Source: a virus. Taken from it: a stretch of 31,966 nucleotides of DNA. The DNA is taken from positions 1-31,966 of the IMG/VR virus record IMGVR_UViG_3300036791_000363; one strand, 5' to 3'. The notes under the pieces were generated by a model. It saw only the letters and a list, made by a program, of their open reading frames with translations. It made no database searches and was not told the origin of the DNA. The position numbers and the translations under genes were made by a program. Within the stretch, counting starts at the first letter, position 1. Each line of letters opens with the position of its first letter. Shown here piece after piece: positions 1-6,135 of the stretch.

Positions 1-246
1 GTTCGTGCCCCTGAGCGCGGCGGCCTTCTGGACGTCCCATCGGGCCCGCTCGAGCCGCCGTAGCCGCTCAGAGACGGCGAGCTCGGCGAGCTCGTCCCAA
101 TAGTCGACGGCGTACCCGGCGGTCGTACGGGCGGCCCAATCGACGAGCGCGGCCTTCGGGTAGCCGGCGCCGAGGATCGTGGTGACGCCGGGGACCTTCT
201 CGCCGTCGATCCAGTAGGAGTGTCCGCGGCCGTGGTTCTTCCGCAG
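1..246. repeat. terminal redundancy, left copy
   Basis: The first 246 bases recur at 31721-31966 with one difference: G at 119 against A at 31839. Both copies lie in the same nuclease gene, and the reading frame is continuous when 31720 is joined to 1. This shows a circular or terminally redundant molecule of 31,720 unique bases. The mismatch changes codon 55 of the nuclease from Ala (left) to Val (right). It could be an assembly overlap or a true direct terminal repeat; the HNH-terminase arrangement elsewhere favours cos-type ends, which would make this an assembly overlap. Confidence 0.95.
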
Positions 247-282
247 CGAGCGCGGCGTCGAGCTCGAGCCGTTCGCGTTCAA
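1..282 (-). CDS. RecB-type PD-(D/E)XK exonuclease, N-terminal part (gene continues at 31720)
   Basis: This is the first 94 codons of a 262-residue nuclease whose remainder lies at 31720-31214. The start is TTG at 282-280, with a strong GAGGAGG ribosome site a few bases upstream; the in-frame sequence begins MNANGSSSTPRSL. This part contains a segment of the type PGVTTILGAGYPKAALVDWA and ends with RGTN, which continues as VHGYAQRL across the join. GT-x-VH is the first conserved motif of RecB/Cas4-like nucleases. The protein probably resects double-stranded DNA ends to feed the RecT-like annealing protein at 30020-31039. The gene looks broken only because the window is linear. Confidence 0.85.
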   Translation of the reverse strand, partial: MNANGSSSTPRSLRKNHGRGHSYWIDGEKVPGVTTILGAGYPKAALVDWAARTTAGYAVDYWDELAELAVSERLRRLERARWDVQKAAALRGTN

Positions 283-293
283 TGGTCCTCCTC

Positions 294-728
294 TCAAAAT
301 GGGAACTCCGCAGCCCAGAAGAGCGGCCGAATCTCGCCCTCGATGAACTCGCGCGGCGACGGGTATCGCGTTCTCACGCCGCCGAGGTCGGTCACGTCGA
401 CGGTGCCGTTGTCGTGAGCGAGCACGCGGAACCCAGGAAGCGAGGCCTGCAGCGCGAGCGCCTGCGTAACGGCCCACGACTGCTGTAGGTCGCGCGGGCT
501 CTTGAGCTCGGCGAGCGCGATCAGCTCGAGCGGGACCCGGTACCACCCCCATAGCCGGCCCTCGGTGCGAACCGCGATCGGCTCGCTCTCGTTTATCAGG
601 GTGTAGAGGCGGTCGAGGTCGACGACTCGACATTCCCATTCGTCGGGGATCGTGCCGCCGCCGCTAACCGAGCGGATCGCGTGCGCGAACCCGTTCGCGT
701 GCTGACCATCGCGGCGCTCGACGCTCAT
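294..728 (-). CDS. hypothetical protein, 144 aa
   Basis: The gene starts at ATG 728-726 and overlaps the methyltransferase stop in an ATGA, so the two are translationally coupled. The product begins MSVERRDGQHANGF and is soluble, with no membrane segment or clear metal-binding motif. It has several Trp and aromatic residues (EGRLWGWYRVP, RPLFWAAEFPF) and reads as a compact alpha/beta protein. Third codon positions are G/C-rich, which supports coding in this frame and not in the overlapping Arg-rich frame. I do not recognise the family. Its place between an orphan DNA methyltransferase and the recombination exonuclease suggests a DNA-metabolism accessory gene. Confidence 0.75.
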   Translation of the reverse strand: MSVERRDGQHANGFAHAIRSVSGGGTIPDEWECRVVDLDRLYTLINESEPIAVRTEGRLWGWYRVPLELIALAELKSPRDLQQSWAVTQALALQASLPGFRVLAHDNGTVDVTDLGGVRTRYPSPREFIEGEIRPLFWAAEFPF

Positions 729-1810
729 AGCGCTAGCCGCCGCTCGGCGGTCTCGACGGCGGCCGGGTCGACGTCGCAGCCTACGAAGTGACACGACTCG
801 GCGAGCGCCGCGACCGCGGTCGTGCCGGAACCCGTGAACGGGTCGCAGACGACGTCGCCGGGTCGAGCGACCGCGCGAACGAGCTGCCGTGTGCCGGCTA
901 GCGTCTGCTGCCACGGGTGCGAGTCCTTCTGTAGGTGCCGGCCGCTCGCGACGACGTCGGAGAACATCGGGTTCGCCGACGACCAGGCGCCGACGTGGTA
1001 GACGAGCACCGGTTTCCAACAATCCTGAACCCGGTGCCGCAGCTCGGCCGTCGACTCGTGCGAGCCGTAAAGCCAGGCGATCATCCACCGGTAGACGAGC
1101 CCCGGCTGCGCGAGCGCTTCGAGAGCGCCGAGCAGAAGTTGATGCGAGACCATCGTGAGCAGCGCGCCGCCGGGTCTCAGCGTGCGGAGCGCGAATCGGC
1201 CGAGCTCGGCGTAGAGCTCGAGCGCGTCGTCGGTGATGTAGGGCGGGTCGGTGACGATCACGTCGACGGGTCCGGGGTCGAAGTCGCGCAGGTCGGCGTG
1301 CGCGACAGACCACGTCGGGCCGCCCTGCTCGGCGAGCTCGACGATGAGCTCGCGCTCGGCCTCGGCGACTGCCGCTTCGCGGTCGAGCCGTTCGACACGT
1401 CGAAACACTTCGCCGAGCGTGACGCGGCCGGCCTCGACGGCGTCGGTGACGGCCTGCTCGTACCGTTCGAGCGGCAGCCCGGCGAGCTTCTGCCACCGCT
1501 TCGACTGGCTCGCCGTCACCCGTAGCTTCCCCAAACGGCTCTCGCGTCCGTTTGCGCCGCCTCGCCGAACGAGCGGGTCGGCTGCGATCAGCTCGCCGGC
1601 GCGGCGCTCGGCCCAGAGCTTCGCGACGATCGCGACGTTCACTTGCGACTGCGCGAGGCCGGCGCGCTCGGCCCAGACCTGCGCGGCCCGTGCCTGGTCG
1701 GCGAGGTCCTTCGCATCGCCGACGGTCTCGATGCGCTCGACGAGCGCGCGCATCGCGGCGCACGCGGCGAGGTAGTCGTGCTCGTCGCGGATCGCGAGCT
1801 CGCCGCTCAC
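725..1810 (-). CDS. orphan DNA methyltransferase, beta-class
   Basis: This enzyme should transfer a methyl group from S-adenosylmethionine to the amino group of adenine (N6) or cytosine (N4) in DNA. The catalytic motif DPPY is at residues 188-191 and the SAM-binding motif DPFTGSGT at 323-330. Having the catalytic motif before the SAM motif is the beta-class order. Residues 35-145 form a helical N-terminal extension (SQSKRWQKLAGLPLERYEQA) resembling ParB-like regions fused to phage methyltransferases. I chose GTG 1810-1808 because it makes a GTGA overlap with the lysozyme-like gene; longer in-frame extensions are Arg-rich. No restriction enzyme is nearby, so the likely role is protection from host restriction or marking of phage DNA. 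Length is 361 aa; the target sequence cannot be read from the DNA. Confidence 0.92.
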   Translation of the reverse strand: MSGELAIRDEHDYLAACAAMRALVERIETVGDAKDLADQARAAQVWAERAGLAQSQVNVAIVAKLWAERRAGELIAADPLVRRGGANGRESRLGKLRVTASQSKRWQKLAGLPLERYEQAVTDAVEAGRVTLGEVFRRVERLDREAAVAEAERELIVELAEQGGPTWSVAHADLRDFDPGPVDVIVTDPPYITDDALELYAELGRFALRTLRPGGALLTMVSHQLLLGALEALAQPGLVYRWMIAWLYGSHESTAELRHRVQDCWKPVLVYHVGAWSSANPMFSDVVASGRHLQKDSHPWQQTLAGTRQLVRAVARPGDVVCDPFTGSGTTAVAALAESCHFVGCDVDPAAVETAERRLAL

Positions 1811-2313
1811 GGCTTGCACGTCCACGGTGACCAGTCGCGGCCGCTCACGACGAAGTAGACGTAGGCCGCCCTTGCCTGCGCGAGCGGCGAGTCGCCGTCG
1901 CCGTAGGTCGCTCGCTCGCTCGAGCCCATCTGGAAGAGCCCGAGGTACTGCCCATTCGTCGCGCCAGTGGAGAACGTGCCGCCGGTCTCGCAGTCGGCGA
2001 CCTGCATCGCTTCGCCGGCGTAGCCGCCGAACATGAGCGCGATCGCGACCTTCGGCCGCTCGACGAGCTGCTCGACGCGGAGGTGCATCACCTCGAGCCG
2101 GTGCCGGCGCTCGAGCCGCAGCCGGACGCGGAGCTCGACGAGCTCGGCGCGAGCTCGGCGGTAGCGCAGCGCCCACCGTTCCGGGCCGGCCCCGTCGTAG
2201 CGGATTTGCCCGTGCCCGATCACGCGCACCTCACGCGGCCGGGCCGAGGCGACCGCGATCGTGAGCGCGAGCAGGAACGCGACGACGATCACGACTGCAG
2301 CCGGCCGGTTCAT
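1807..2313 (-). CDS. secreted or membrane-anchored lysozyme/transglycosylase-like protein
   Basis: The 168-residue product starts MNRPAAVVIVVAFLLALTIA, a signal peptide or N-terminal membrane anchor. A basic helical stretch follows at about 45-90, then a compact catalytic domain at 95-168. The motif CETGG (C108, E109) followed by NGQYLGLFQMG is typical of soluble lytic transglycosylase and Rpf-like folds, with E109 as the predicted catalytic acid. C108 and C166 could form a disulfide. The protein would cleave the glycan strands of peptidoglycan outside the membrane. The start ATG 2313-2311 overlaps the previous small gene in an ATGA. It lies far from the holin-endolysin pair and in the early or lysogenic block. 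It may help cell-wall remodelling, superinfection control or lysis. Confidence 0.8.
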   Translation of the reverse strand: MNRPAAVVIVVAFLLALTIAVASARPREVRVIGHGQIRYDGAGPERWALRYRRARAELVELRVRLRLERRHRLEVMHLRVEQLVERPKVAIALMFGGYAGEAMQVADCETGGTFSTGATNGQYLGLFQMGSSERATYGDGDSPLAQARAAYVYFVVSGRDWSPWTCKP

Positions 2314-2511
2314 GCCTCGAGCTCTTGGTCGTAGACGCGCAGCCGTAGCCGGCGCAGCACGGGCTCTGAGCTCGTCGCGCTGCCGGGCCCGCTCGGCGAT
2401 CCGGCGGCGCCGGCGTCGGCGATCCCGGACGTGCCACCGGAGCCAGACGACGGCGAGGCAGAAGAGCAGCGCGCCGCCGGCGACCACGAGCCCCAGGAGC
2501 ACGGCGACCAC
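2310..2511 (-). CDS. small membrane protein with apparent +1 frameshift
   Basis: A GTG at 2511-2509 directly follows the stop of the previous gene and has a GGGAGG ribosome site. The frame opens with a strong membrane helix (VVAVLLGLVVAGGALLFCLA) and a basic tail (VRDRRRRRRRIAERARQRDEL). Around 2362-2370 the G/C third-position pattern leaves this frame and moves to the +1 frame, which reads EPVLRRLRLRVYDQELEA and stops at TGA 2312-2310. That stop overlaps the next ATG in the usual ATGA. Skipping one base gives a 66-residue single-pass protein. The cause may be a one-base assembly error, a real mutation or a +1 recoding site. Without a shift, the first frame would fuse onto the lysozyme-like protein. 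Confidence 0.6.
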
Positions 2512-2811
2512 CTAGAAGAGCCTCCCGGCGACCCGGATCGAGACGCGGGTCGTCGCTTCGGTCTCGAACGCGACCGAGCGGCCGGCGACGTCGCTCTCGC
2601 CGATGATGAACCGGCCGCACCGGGCCGGCGAGCTGCCGAGCTCGAGCTCGCGCACGCGGCCCTTCGCCTGCTCGTCGAGCTCGGCGTACACCTTGCGGGC
2701 GGCCGCGGCCTTCTCTTTCGCCTCGAGGCGTTCCTCGAGTAGCCGCTCGAGGTCGGGGTCGTCGACGACGCTCTCGCCGAGCGCCGTCTGCGGGTTCGTC
2801 TCTACGGACAT
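2512..2811 (-). CDS. hypothetical coiled-coil protein, 99 aa
   Basis: The start is ATG 2811-2809 with an AAAGGTG ribosome site. The first half is a charged helix (DLERLLEERLEAKEKAAAAR, then KVYAELDEQAKGRVRELE) that should form a coiled coil. The second half is beta-rich (GRFIIGESDVAGRSVAFETE). There are no membrane segments or recognised catalytic motifs. It is the first gene on the leftward side of the attP region and its stop touches the small membrane gene. I do not recognise the family; small proteins of this type are common beside phage recombination genes. Confidence 0.7.
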   Translation of the reverse strand: MSVETNPQTALGESVVDDPDLERLLEERLEAKEKAAAARKVYAELDEQAKGRVRELELGSSPARCGRFIIGESDVAGRSVAFETEATTRVSIRVAGRLF

Positions 2812-2914
2812 GGATGCACCTTTCGCTCGGGTGTGAAGGTCGGCGCGCCGCCTCGAGAAAGAGAGCTCGAGCTCCTGCGGGCCCTGCGACCGCTCGCGCC
2901 GTGCAGGCCTCGTC

Positions 2915-2935
2915 GGGGACCACGCGGGGACCACG
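2915..2935 (+). repeat. integrase arm-type site pair, left (GGGGACCACG x2)
   Basis: Two identical direct copies of GGGGACCACG lie at 2915-2924 and 2926-2935, separated by a single C, giving an 11-base period of about one helical turn. The same pair occurs in the same orientation at 3149-3169. Paired short direct repeats flanking a core are the standard form of arm-type sites bound by the N-terminal domain of phage tyrosine integrases. Confidence 0.75.
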
Positions 2936-3000
2936 GGCGGCCCTCGAGGCGGTTGTCGCACGACGTCGCAGGGTGGCGCGTAACGTCGCGTTTTAACGTG

Positions 3001-3026
3001 AAAAGAGCCGCATTAGCGGCTCTTTT
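3001..3026. terminator. bidirectional rho-independent terminator
   Basis: A perfect 11-bp stem (AAAAGAGCCGC at 3001-3011 with GCGGCTCTTTT at 3016-3026) encloses an ATTA loop. The A and T runs at the stem ends give a U-tract on either strand. It lies after the integrase operon and before the next minus-strand genes, so it should end int-region transcripts. In an integrated prophage it would lie close to the attachment junction. Confidence 0.85.
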
Positions 3027-3075
3027 GCTACTTCGTGCGTCGCCCTGCGACGCTATGCGATATCTCGGCGGTAAT

Positions 3076-3098
3076 GGTTCGAGCCCAGTACCGCCCAT
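3076..3098 (+). other. attP core, copy of a tRNA 3' end (probably tRNA-Val)
   Basis: The segment contains a T-loop TTCGAGC, a 3' T-stem half CCAGT, an acceptor half ACCGCCC and discriminator A, in tRNA order. The bases where the 5' T-stem half should be (AATGG) mismatch CCAGT at one position, and no D-arm, anticodon arm or 5' acceptor lies upstream. It is therefore a tRNA tail and not a gene. Bacterial tRNA-Val genes end very similarly, with the same CCAGT, one base different in the acceptor half, and a GGGCG-type 5' end. Integration here would restore the host tRNA 3' end. The tRNA identity is inference. Confidence 0.7.
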
Positions 3099-3148
3099 AT
3101 GCGCGATCGTTGTAGCTGAGCCGAATCCGGGCTCGAGGCCTTCGGCGC

Positions 3149-3169
3149 GGGGACCACGTGGGGACCACG
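3149..3169 (+). repeat. integrase arm-type site pair, right (GGGGACCACG x2)
   Basis: Direct copies of GGGGACCACG lie at 3149-3158 and 3160-3169, separated by one T, with the same period and orientation as the left pair. They lie about 50 bases beyond the tRNA-like core, on the integrase side. Confidence 0.75.
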
Positions 3170-3241
3170 AGCTCGACGAGCCGGCGCCGCCAAGGTCCTC
3201 TAGTCCCTCGACGACGACCGGCTCGAGCAGCTCGCGGCCGG

Positions 3242-3583
3242 TCACGAGCCCGCCTCGAACCGCGGCACGTCGGGCGGCGGCCCGTCGACGAGCTCGACGA
3301 CCATCACCTCGGGGTCGGCGTCGACGCGCGCGTGCAGCGTCGCGGCGTGCTCGAGCTCGGGGTTCGTGAACTCGAGGCGACCGCCGGCGCGCAGCACGAG
3401 CGCCTTGAGGGCGACGGTGAGGCCTGCGACCTCGTTGAGCCCGACGGGCTCTCCATGCCGCGGGTCGACCTCGTCGACGGCCTCGAGCACGCGGTCGACG
3501 GTCGCCTCGAGCCCCGGTAGCCGAAGCGGGTCGACGCCGTTCGCGATCGCGTCGCGGATCGCCGAGCGCCGATCGGCGCTCAC
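3242..3583 (-). CDS. hypothetical protein, 113 aa (integrase operon)
   Basis: The start is GTG 3583-3581, in a GTGA overlap with the gene before it. The product begins VSADRRSAIRDAIANGVDPL and is a soluble helical and beta protein. It contains LEATVDRVLEAVDEVDPRHG and ends with an acidic, Pro-containing tail (ELVDGPPPDVPRFEAGS). No membrane segment or metal motif is visible. It is the last gene of the HTH-xis-int run and ends about 70 bases before the right arm sites. I do not recognise the family, and a role in integration or maintenance is only suggested by position. Confidence 0.7.
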   Translation of the reverse strand: MSADRRSAIRDAIANGVDPLRLPGLEATVDRVLEAVDEVDPRHGEPVGLNEVAGLTVALKALVLRAGGRLEFTNPELEHAATLHARVDADPEVMVVELVDGPPPDVPRFEAGS

Positions 3584-3819
3584 GCGCCGGCCTCGGGGTA
3601 GGGCAGGCCGGCGAGGTAGGCGACGGCGACCGCGAGCGGCCATAGCGCCTTGCGCTCTTCCTCGACGAGCCAGCCGGCGGTGAGCGCCGCGACGAGCAGG
3701 TGTGCGTTATCGACGCCGACCGCGACGATCGCGTAGTCGGCGGCGATCGTCGCGGAATCGAACGGGTCGGGGTTCGGCGCGCGCCTCGAGGCGAGCGGCC
3801 CGTCGGGATAGTCGCTCAC
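3580..3819 (-). CDS. hypothetical protein, 79 aa (integrase operon)
   Basis: The start GTG 3819-3817 overlaps the integrase stop in a GTGA. The product begins MSDYPDGPLASRRAPNPDPF. It has a moderately hydrophobic middle and end (AIVAVGVDNAHLLVAALTAG, WPLAVAVAYLAGLPYPEAGA) that could be one or two weak membrane helices or a buried helix pair. The coupling implies co-expression with integrase. I do not recognise the family. Confidence 0.7.
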   Translation of the reverse strand: MSDYPDGPLASRRAPNPDPFDSATIAADYAIVAVGVDNAHLLVAALTAGWLVEEERKALWPLAVAVAYLAGLPYPEAGA

Positions 3820-5141
3820 GCGCCGGCCCCCATCGCGGCGCGCAGCCCGTCGGGTGCGGCCTCGGCGAGCGAGCGCGCGACGCGACGGGCGCGGTCGCCC
3901 TGGTCGTAGATCGCGCGGATCAGGTCGCCGCCGTCGGCGTGCCCGACACGGGCGGCGCAGTCGGCCTCGGGAACCCGTAGGTCGCGCATGAGCGTCACCG
4001 CGGTCGCGCGGAGGTCGTGCGTCGTGATCGTGCGCCGCCCGTCGTCCGAGGCCTTCCTGCGGCCGTCGACGGCCTCGTCGGCGGGGTCGACGTACCACTC
4101 GAACGGCGTCGCCGCCTGCTCGTCGAGGCCGCGCTCGGCGCGCCAGTCGGCGGCCGCCGCGCGGACGGCCGGCTGCCACACGAGCCGATCGAATTGCGTG
4201 TGCCGCCACGGCTGCGGCCCTGCGGCGGTCCGGAGCACGGTGCCGGTGTCGTAGACGCGGACGCCGGCGGTGAGGAACGCTCGAGGCGAGCCGGCCGGTG
4301 TCGCCGGGCACCCGGCGGTCGGGCTCGAGGCGTCGACGAGGCGAAGGGTGCCGGCGAGCTGCTCGCGTGCGAGCGCGACCTCTTCGGGTGTGAGCGGGAT
4401 GCTCTTCGCGACCCGCTCTTTGCAGTTCGCGGCCGGGACGAAGAGCACGGGCGCGGGCCGGCCGTGCTCGTCGACGGCGTCGAGCTCGAAGTGGTCGGGC
4501 TCGGCGAGGAAGAGCTCTTCGATCCGGTTCCCGACGGTGCCCTGCAGGAGCACGAGCCGCCGCGCGACCTGCGGGACGCGGGCGGCGAGGTAGTCGAGCT
4601 CGGCGACGGTGAGCGCGCGCCGGCGGCGTGCCGCGACGCGGATCGTCGGGATGCGGAGGATGCCGAGGTCGAAGGTTGCGCCGTCCTCGGCGGCGAGCTC
4701 GAGCGCGGCGATGAGCGCGGCGCGTTCGTTCCGAGCTGAGGTCGGCGCCTCGAGCTGCCGGGCTCGCAGGGTCGCCCGAATGCGCTTGCGTGCGAGCAGC
4801 GAGAGCGGCGTCGAGGCGTGCTCGCCTTCGCGCCACGGCCGGAGCGACCGCTGCCAATACTCGAGGCCGCCCTTCGAGAGCGGCTTGCCGCGCTTCCCGG
4901 CGGTCCTGAGCTCGGCGAGCAGCGCGTCGCAGGCCTCGGCGAGCGTCGGGTCGCCGTCGCTCTCGTTCGGCGGTAGCCCGAGCTCGCGGCGCTCGTCGAG
5001 CTCGAGCGCGCGACGGTTCGCCTGCGCCGGCGTGTCGAAGAACTCGATCACGCGGCCGTAGGGTGCGGGGAAAGACTTGCGGACACGGAGCCGATCGCGG
5101 TGCCGGTCGACGCCGGGGAGAAGAGTCGCGCTAGAGGTCAC
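3816..5141 (-). CDS. int: tyrosine integrase
   Basis: This 441-residue recombinase should join attP to a host tRNA gene and, with Xis, reverse the reaction. The catalytic set is visible: R206 in GTVGNRIEEL, K246 in CKERVAKSIPL, H375 and R378 in THDLRAT, H401 in VGH, and nucleophile Y412 in IYDQG. The N-terminal 60 residues are the likely arm-binding domain and about 65-165 the core-binding domain. The start is GTG 5141-5139 with an AAAGGGG ribosome site and a GTGA overlap with the xis stop. A 17-bp palindrome (5155-5171) lies just upstream of the start. Its target is probably the tRNA-like core at 3076-3098. Length and motif order are normal, so it looks functional. Confidence 0.95.
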   Translation of the reverse strand: MTSSATLLPGVDRHRDRLRVRKSFPAPYGRVIEFFDTPAQANRRALELDERRELGLPPNESDGDPTLAEACDALLAELRTAGKRGKPLSKGGLEYWQRSLRPWREGEHASTPLSLLARKRIRATLRARQLEAPTSARNERAALIAALELAAEDGATFDLGILRIPTIRVAARRRRALTVAELDYLAARVPQVARRLVLLQGTVGNRIEELFLAEPDHFELDAVDEHGRPAPVLFVPAANCKERVAKSIPLTPEEVALAREQLAGTLRLVDASSPTAGCPATPAGSPRAFLTAGVRVYDTGTVLRTAAGPQPWRHTQFDRLVWQPAVRAAAADWRAERGLDEQAATPFEWYVDPADEAVDGRRKASDDGRRTITTHDLRATAVTLMRDLRVPEADCAARVGHADGGDLIRAIYDQGDRARRVARSLAEAAPDGLRAAMGAGA

Positions 5142-5365
5142 GACTGCCCCTTTCTGTCTAGTAAGTGGACAGATGGGAGTGTAGCGGGTTCGCCGATGTA
5201 GCGCTCGAGCTCCGAGCGGGGGACGCGGGTTGAGCGGCCGAGCTTGACGACGCGCAGCCGGCCGGCGGCTATGTCGCGGTGCAAGGTCGAGCGGTGCCGC
5301 TTCGTGAGCTTGCTCACCTCGGCGATCGTCAAGAGCTCGAGCGGGTCGAGGTGCGCCTCGGTCAC
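5138..5365 (-). CDS. xis: excisionase-like HTH protein
   Basis: The 75-residue product is a MerR/AlpA-like winged helix-turn-helix: LLTIAEVSKLTKRHRSTLHR (residues 11-30), a wing RLRVVKLGRSTRVPRSEL, and a short tail. Proteins of this size placed directly before an integrase usually bend attachment-site DNA and set the direction of recombination. The start GTG 5365-5363 and the stop both sit in GTGA overlaps, so it is coupled to the genes on either side. Residues 21-28, TKRHRSTL, are identical to residues 134-141 of the plus-strand PAS regulator (6136-6786), which suggests shared DNA specificity. It could instead be a plain transcription regulator. Confidence 0.8.
   Translation of the reverse strand: MTEAHLDPLELLTIAEVSKLTKRHRSTLHRDIAAGRLRVVKLGRSTRVPRSELERYIGEPATLPSVHLLDRKGQS
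5155..5171. promoter_or_regulatory. 17-bp palindrome, candidate operator (copy 1)
   Basis: TGTCTAGTAAGTGGACA fits TGTCYA-N5-TRGACA and recurs as a second version at 23806-23822. It lies inside the 3' end of xis, about 14 bases before the integrase start, where a bound protein could limit integrase expression or act as an architectural site. Only two copies were found by eye. Confidence 0.45.
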
Positions 5366-5583
5366 GACTCGTCCGCGGTGAGCTCGAGCGCGATCGCGGC
5401 GAGCGCGTGCGCGACCGCGACCTGGACGGTGAAGTCGAAAGTCTCGTTGAGCGCCTTGATCTTCCCGGTCACGGCCATTTCGAGGTGCTTCTCGGGTGAG
5501 ACCTCGCGGAAGTCGCGGGTCGCGCGCTCGAGGTTCTCGAGCAGCTCGCTCGCGGTGATGGCATGTTCGCGGGCATCGCTCAT
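5362..5583 (-). CDS. hypothetical protein, 73 aa (before xis)
   Basis: The start is ATG 5583-5581 with only a weak ribosome site; the stop overlaps xis in a GTGA. The product begins MSDAREHAITASELLENLER and continues with ATRDFREVSPEKHLEMAVTG, then NETFDFTVQVAVAHALAAIA. It is a mostly helical acidic protein without membrane or metal motifs. It is the first gene after the 20-bp tandem repeats, so its transcription is probably controlled there. I do not recognise the family. Confidence 0.7.
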   Translation of the reverse strand: MSDAREHAITASELLENLERATRDFREVSPEKHLEMAVTGKIKALNETFDFTVQVAVAHALAAIALELTADES

Positions 5584-5630
5584 TCGGGTCTCGAAGCTAG
5601 CGCGCTCGAGCTCGCGTGCATAGCGCCGCG

Positions 5631-5690
5631 CCGCGGCGCACGACGGCGCGCCTAGGCGCACGACGGCGCGCCGCGGCGCACGACGGCGCA
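5631..5690. repeat. three tandem 20-bp repeats, candidate operator array
   Basis: Three head-to-tail copies of CCGCGGCGCACGACGGCGCG lie at 5631-5650, 5651-5670 and 5671-5690. The second copy differs in its first few bases (CCTAGG) and the third in its last base. They fill the gap between the small HTH gene (5708-5941) and the first gene of the xis-int run. A 20-base period is about two helical turns, suiting cooperative binding of a regulator on one face. There are no spacers, so this is not a CRISPR. Confidence 0.7.
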
Positions 5691-5707
5691 CGGTGACGCG
5701 CGCGGAA

Positions 5708-5941
5708 TTAAGCGCTCGTTCCGCGGTTTTCGTCGTCGCGTTCGCGTTCGAGCCGGCGCGCCTCGGTGAGCAGCTCTTGCACGCGCGTCGCGCTCACGCC
5801 GGCCCAGGGTGCGATATCGCGCACCGATTCGCCCGATTTGTTCGCGGCGAGGATCGCGTCGCGGAGCGCGATGCGTGCGGCCTCGAGCCGCCGAGCGGCG
5901 GTGCGCACGCGACGAAGGTCTCTCTGCGCCAAGCGTTCCAC
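5708..5941 (-). CDS. small HTH DNA-binding protein, 77 aa
   Basis: The product has a basic helical start (RDLRRVRTAARRLEAARIAL) and a helix-turn-helix of the form SVRDIAPWAGVSATRVQELL, followed by a charged helix. The start is GTG 5941-5939; a TAACGT box at 5959-5954 would place transcription very close to the start, perhaps leaderless. It shares its layout and many residues with the 77-residue protein at 23269-23502, so the two look paralogous. It sits divergently from the PAS regulator across a 194-base control region, the classic position of a lysis-lysogeny partner. I infer it regulates the minus-strand operon or the 20-bp repeats. Confidence 0.75.
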   Translation of the reverse strand: MERLAQRDLRRVRTAARRLEAARIALRDAILAANKSGESVRDIAPWAGVSATRVQELLTEARRLERERDDENRGTSA

Positions 5942-6135
5942 CTATCAAGCCGCACGTTACGCTCGCGCCGGTGTGCGGGAAACCGCACGGGCGGGGAAAC
6001 ACGCAAAGAGCGAAAACCGGCCGGTCGGAGGGGTTGACGGCTAGTTGCGATTCGCACTATCGTCGCGCCCGTGTTGGCGAAGTAGACGCGCCTTTGCGGC
6101 GGGCTAACTTCGGGGGGAAGGCTGCTACCGAAATA
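5942..6135. promoter_or_regulatory. divergent control region between HTH gene and PAS regulator
   Basis: This 194-base stretch separates the only divergently transcribed pair in the genome. It holds a minus-strand -10-like TAACGT at 5959-5954. A perfect inverted repeat GTGCGG-GAAA-CCGCAC lies at 5973-5988 and could be an operator or hairpin. The plus-strand promoter candidate is at 6034-6063. Its third-position pattern and A-rich patches mark it as non-coding. Confidence 0.65.
6034..6063 (+). promoter_or_regulatory. candidate promoter for the plus-strand PAS regulator
   Basis: TTGACG at 6034-6039 and TATCGT at 6058-6063 are separated by 18 bases, matching the actinobacterial TTGAC-N17/18-TANNNT pattern. 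Transcription would start near 6070, leaving a leader of about 65 bases before GTG 6136. Confidence 0.6.

Larger units (their letters stand above)
2915..3169. other. attP: phage attachment site region (attP)
   Basis: The gene-free stretch 2812-3241, downstream of the integrase operon, has the structure of an attP. An arm pair lies at 2915-2935, a terminator hairpin at 3001-3026, a tRNA-3'-end-like core at 3076-3098 and a second arm pair at 3149-3169. The motif CCCTGCGAC occurs at 2882-2890 and 3043-3051 and inverted at 2965-2973; these may be further protein-binding sites. I see no convincing gene in this stretch. Confidence 0.75.

Noticed and set aside
294-1763. Long minus-strand open frame running through the methyltransferase
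   Set aside because: Its upstream part is Arg-rich with poor third-position bias, the mark of a shadow frame; only 294-728 behaves as coding.
725-1810. A restriction-modification system
   Set aside because: Only the methyltransferase is present. The HNH genes are in other contexts, one beside terminase and one in the replication block, so no restriction partner is supported.
3061-3098. A complete tRNA gene
   Set aside because: Only the T-loop, 3' T-stem half and acceptor 3' half are present; no matching 5' acceptor, D-arm or anticodon arm lies upstream. It fits an attP core better.
3580-4857. Plus or minus frames within the integrase encoding Arg-rich proteins
   Set aside because: They are low-complexity shadows of the integrase gene, which has all catalytic residues.
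5631-5690. CRISPR array
   Set aside because: The repeats are directly adjacent with no spacers, and no cas genes are present.
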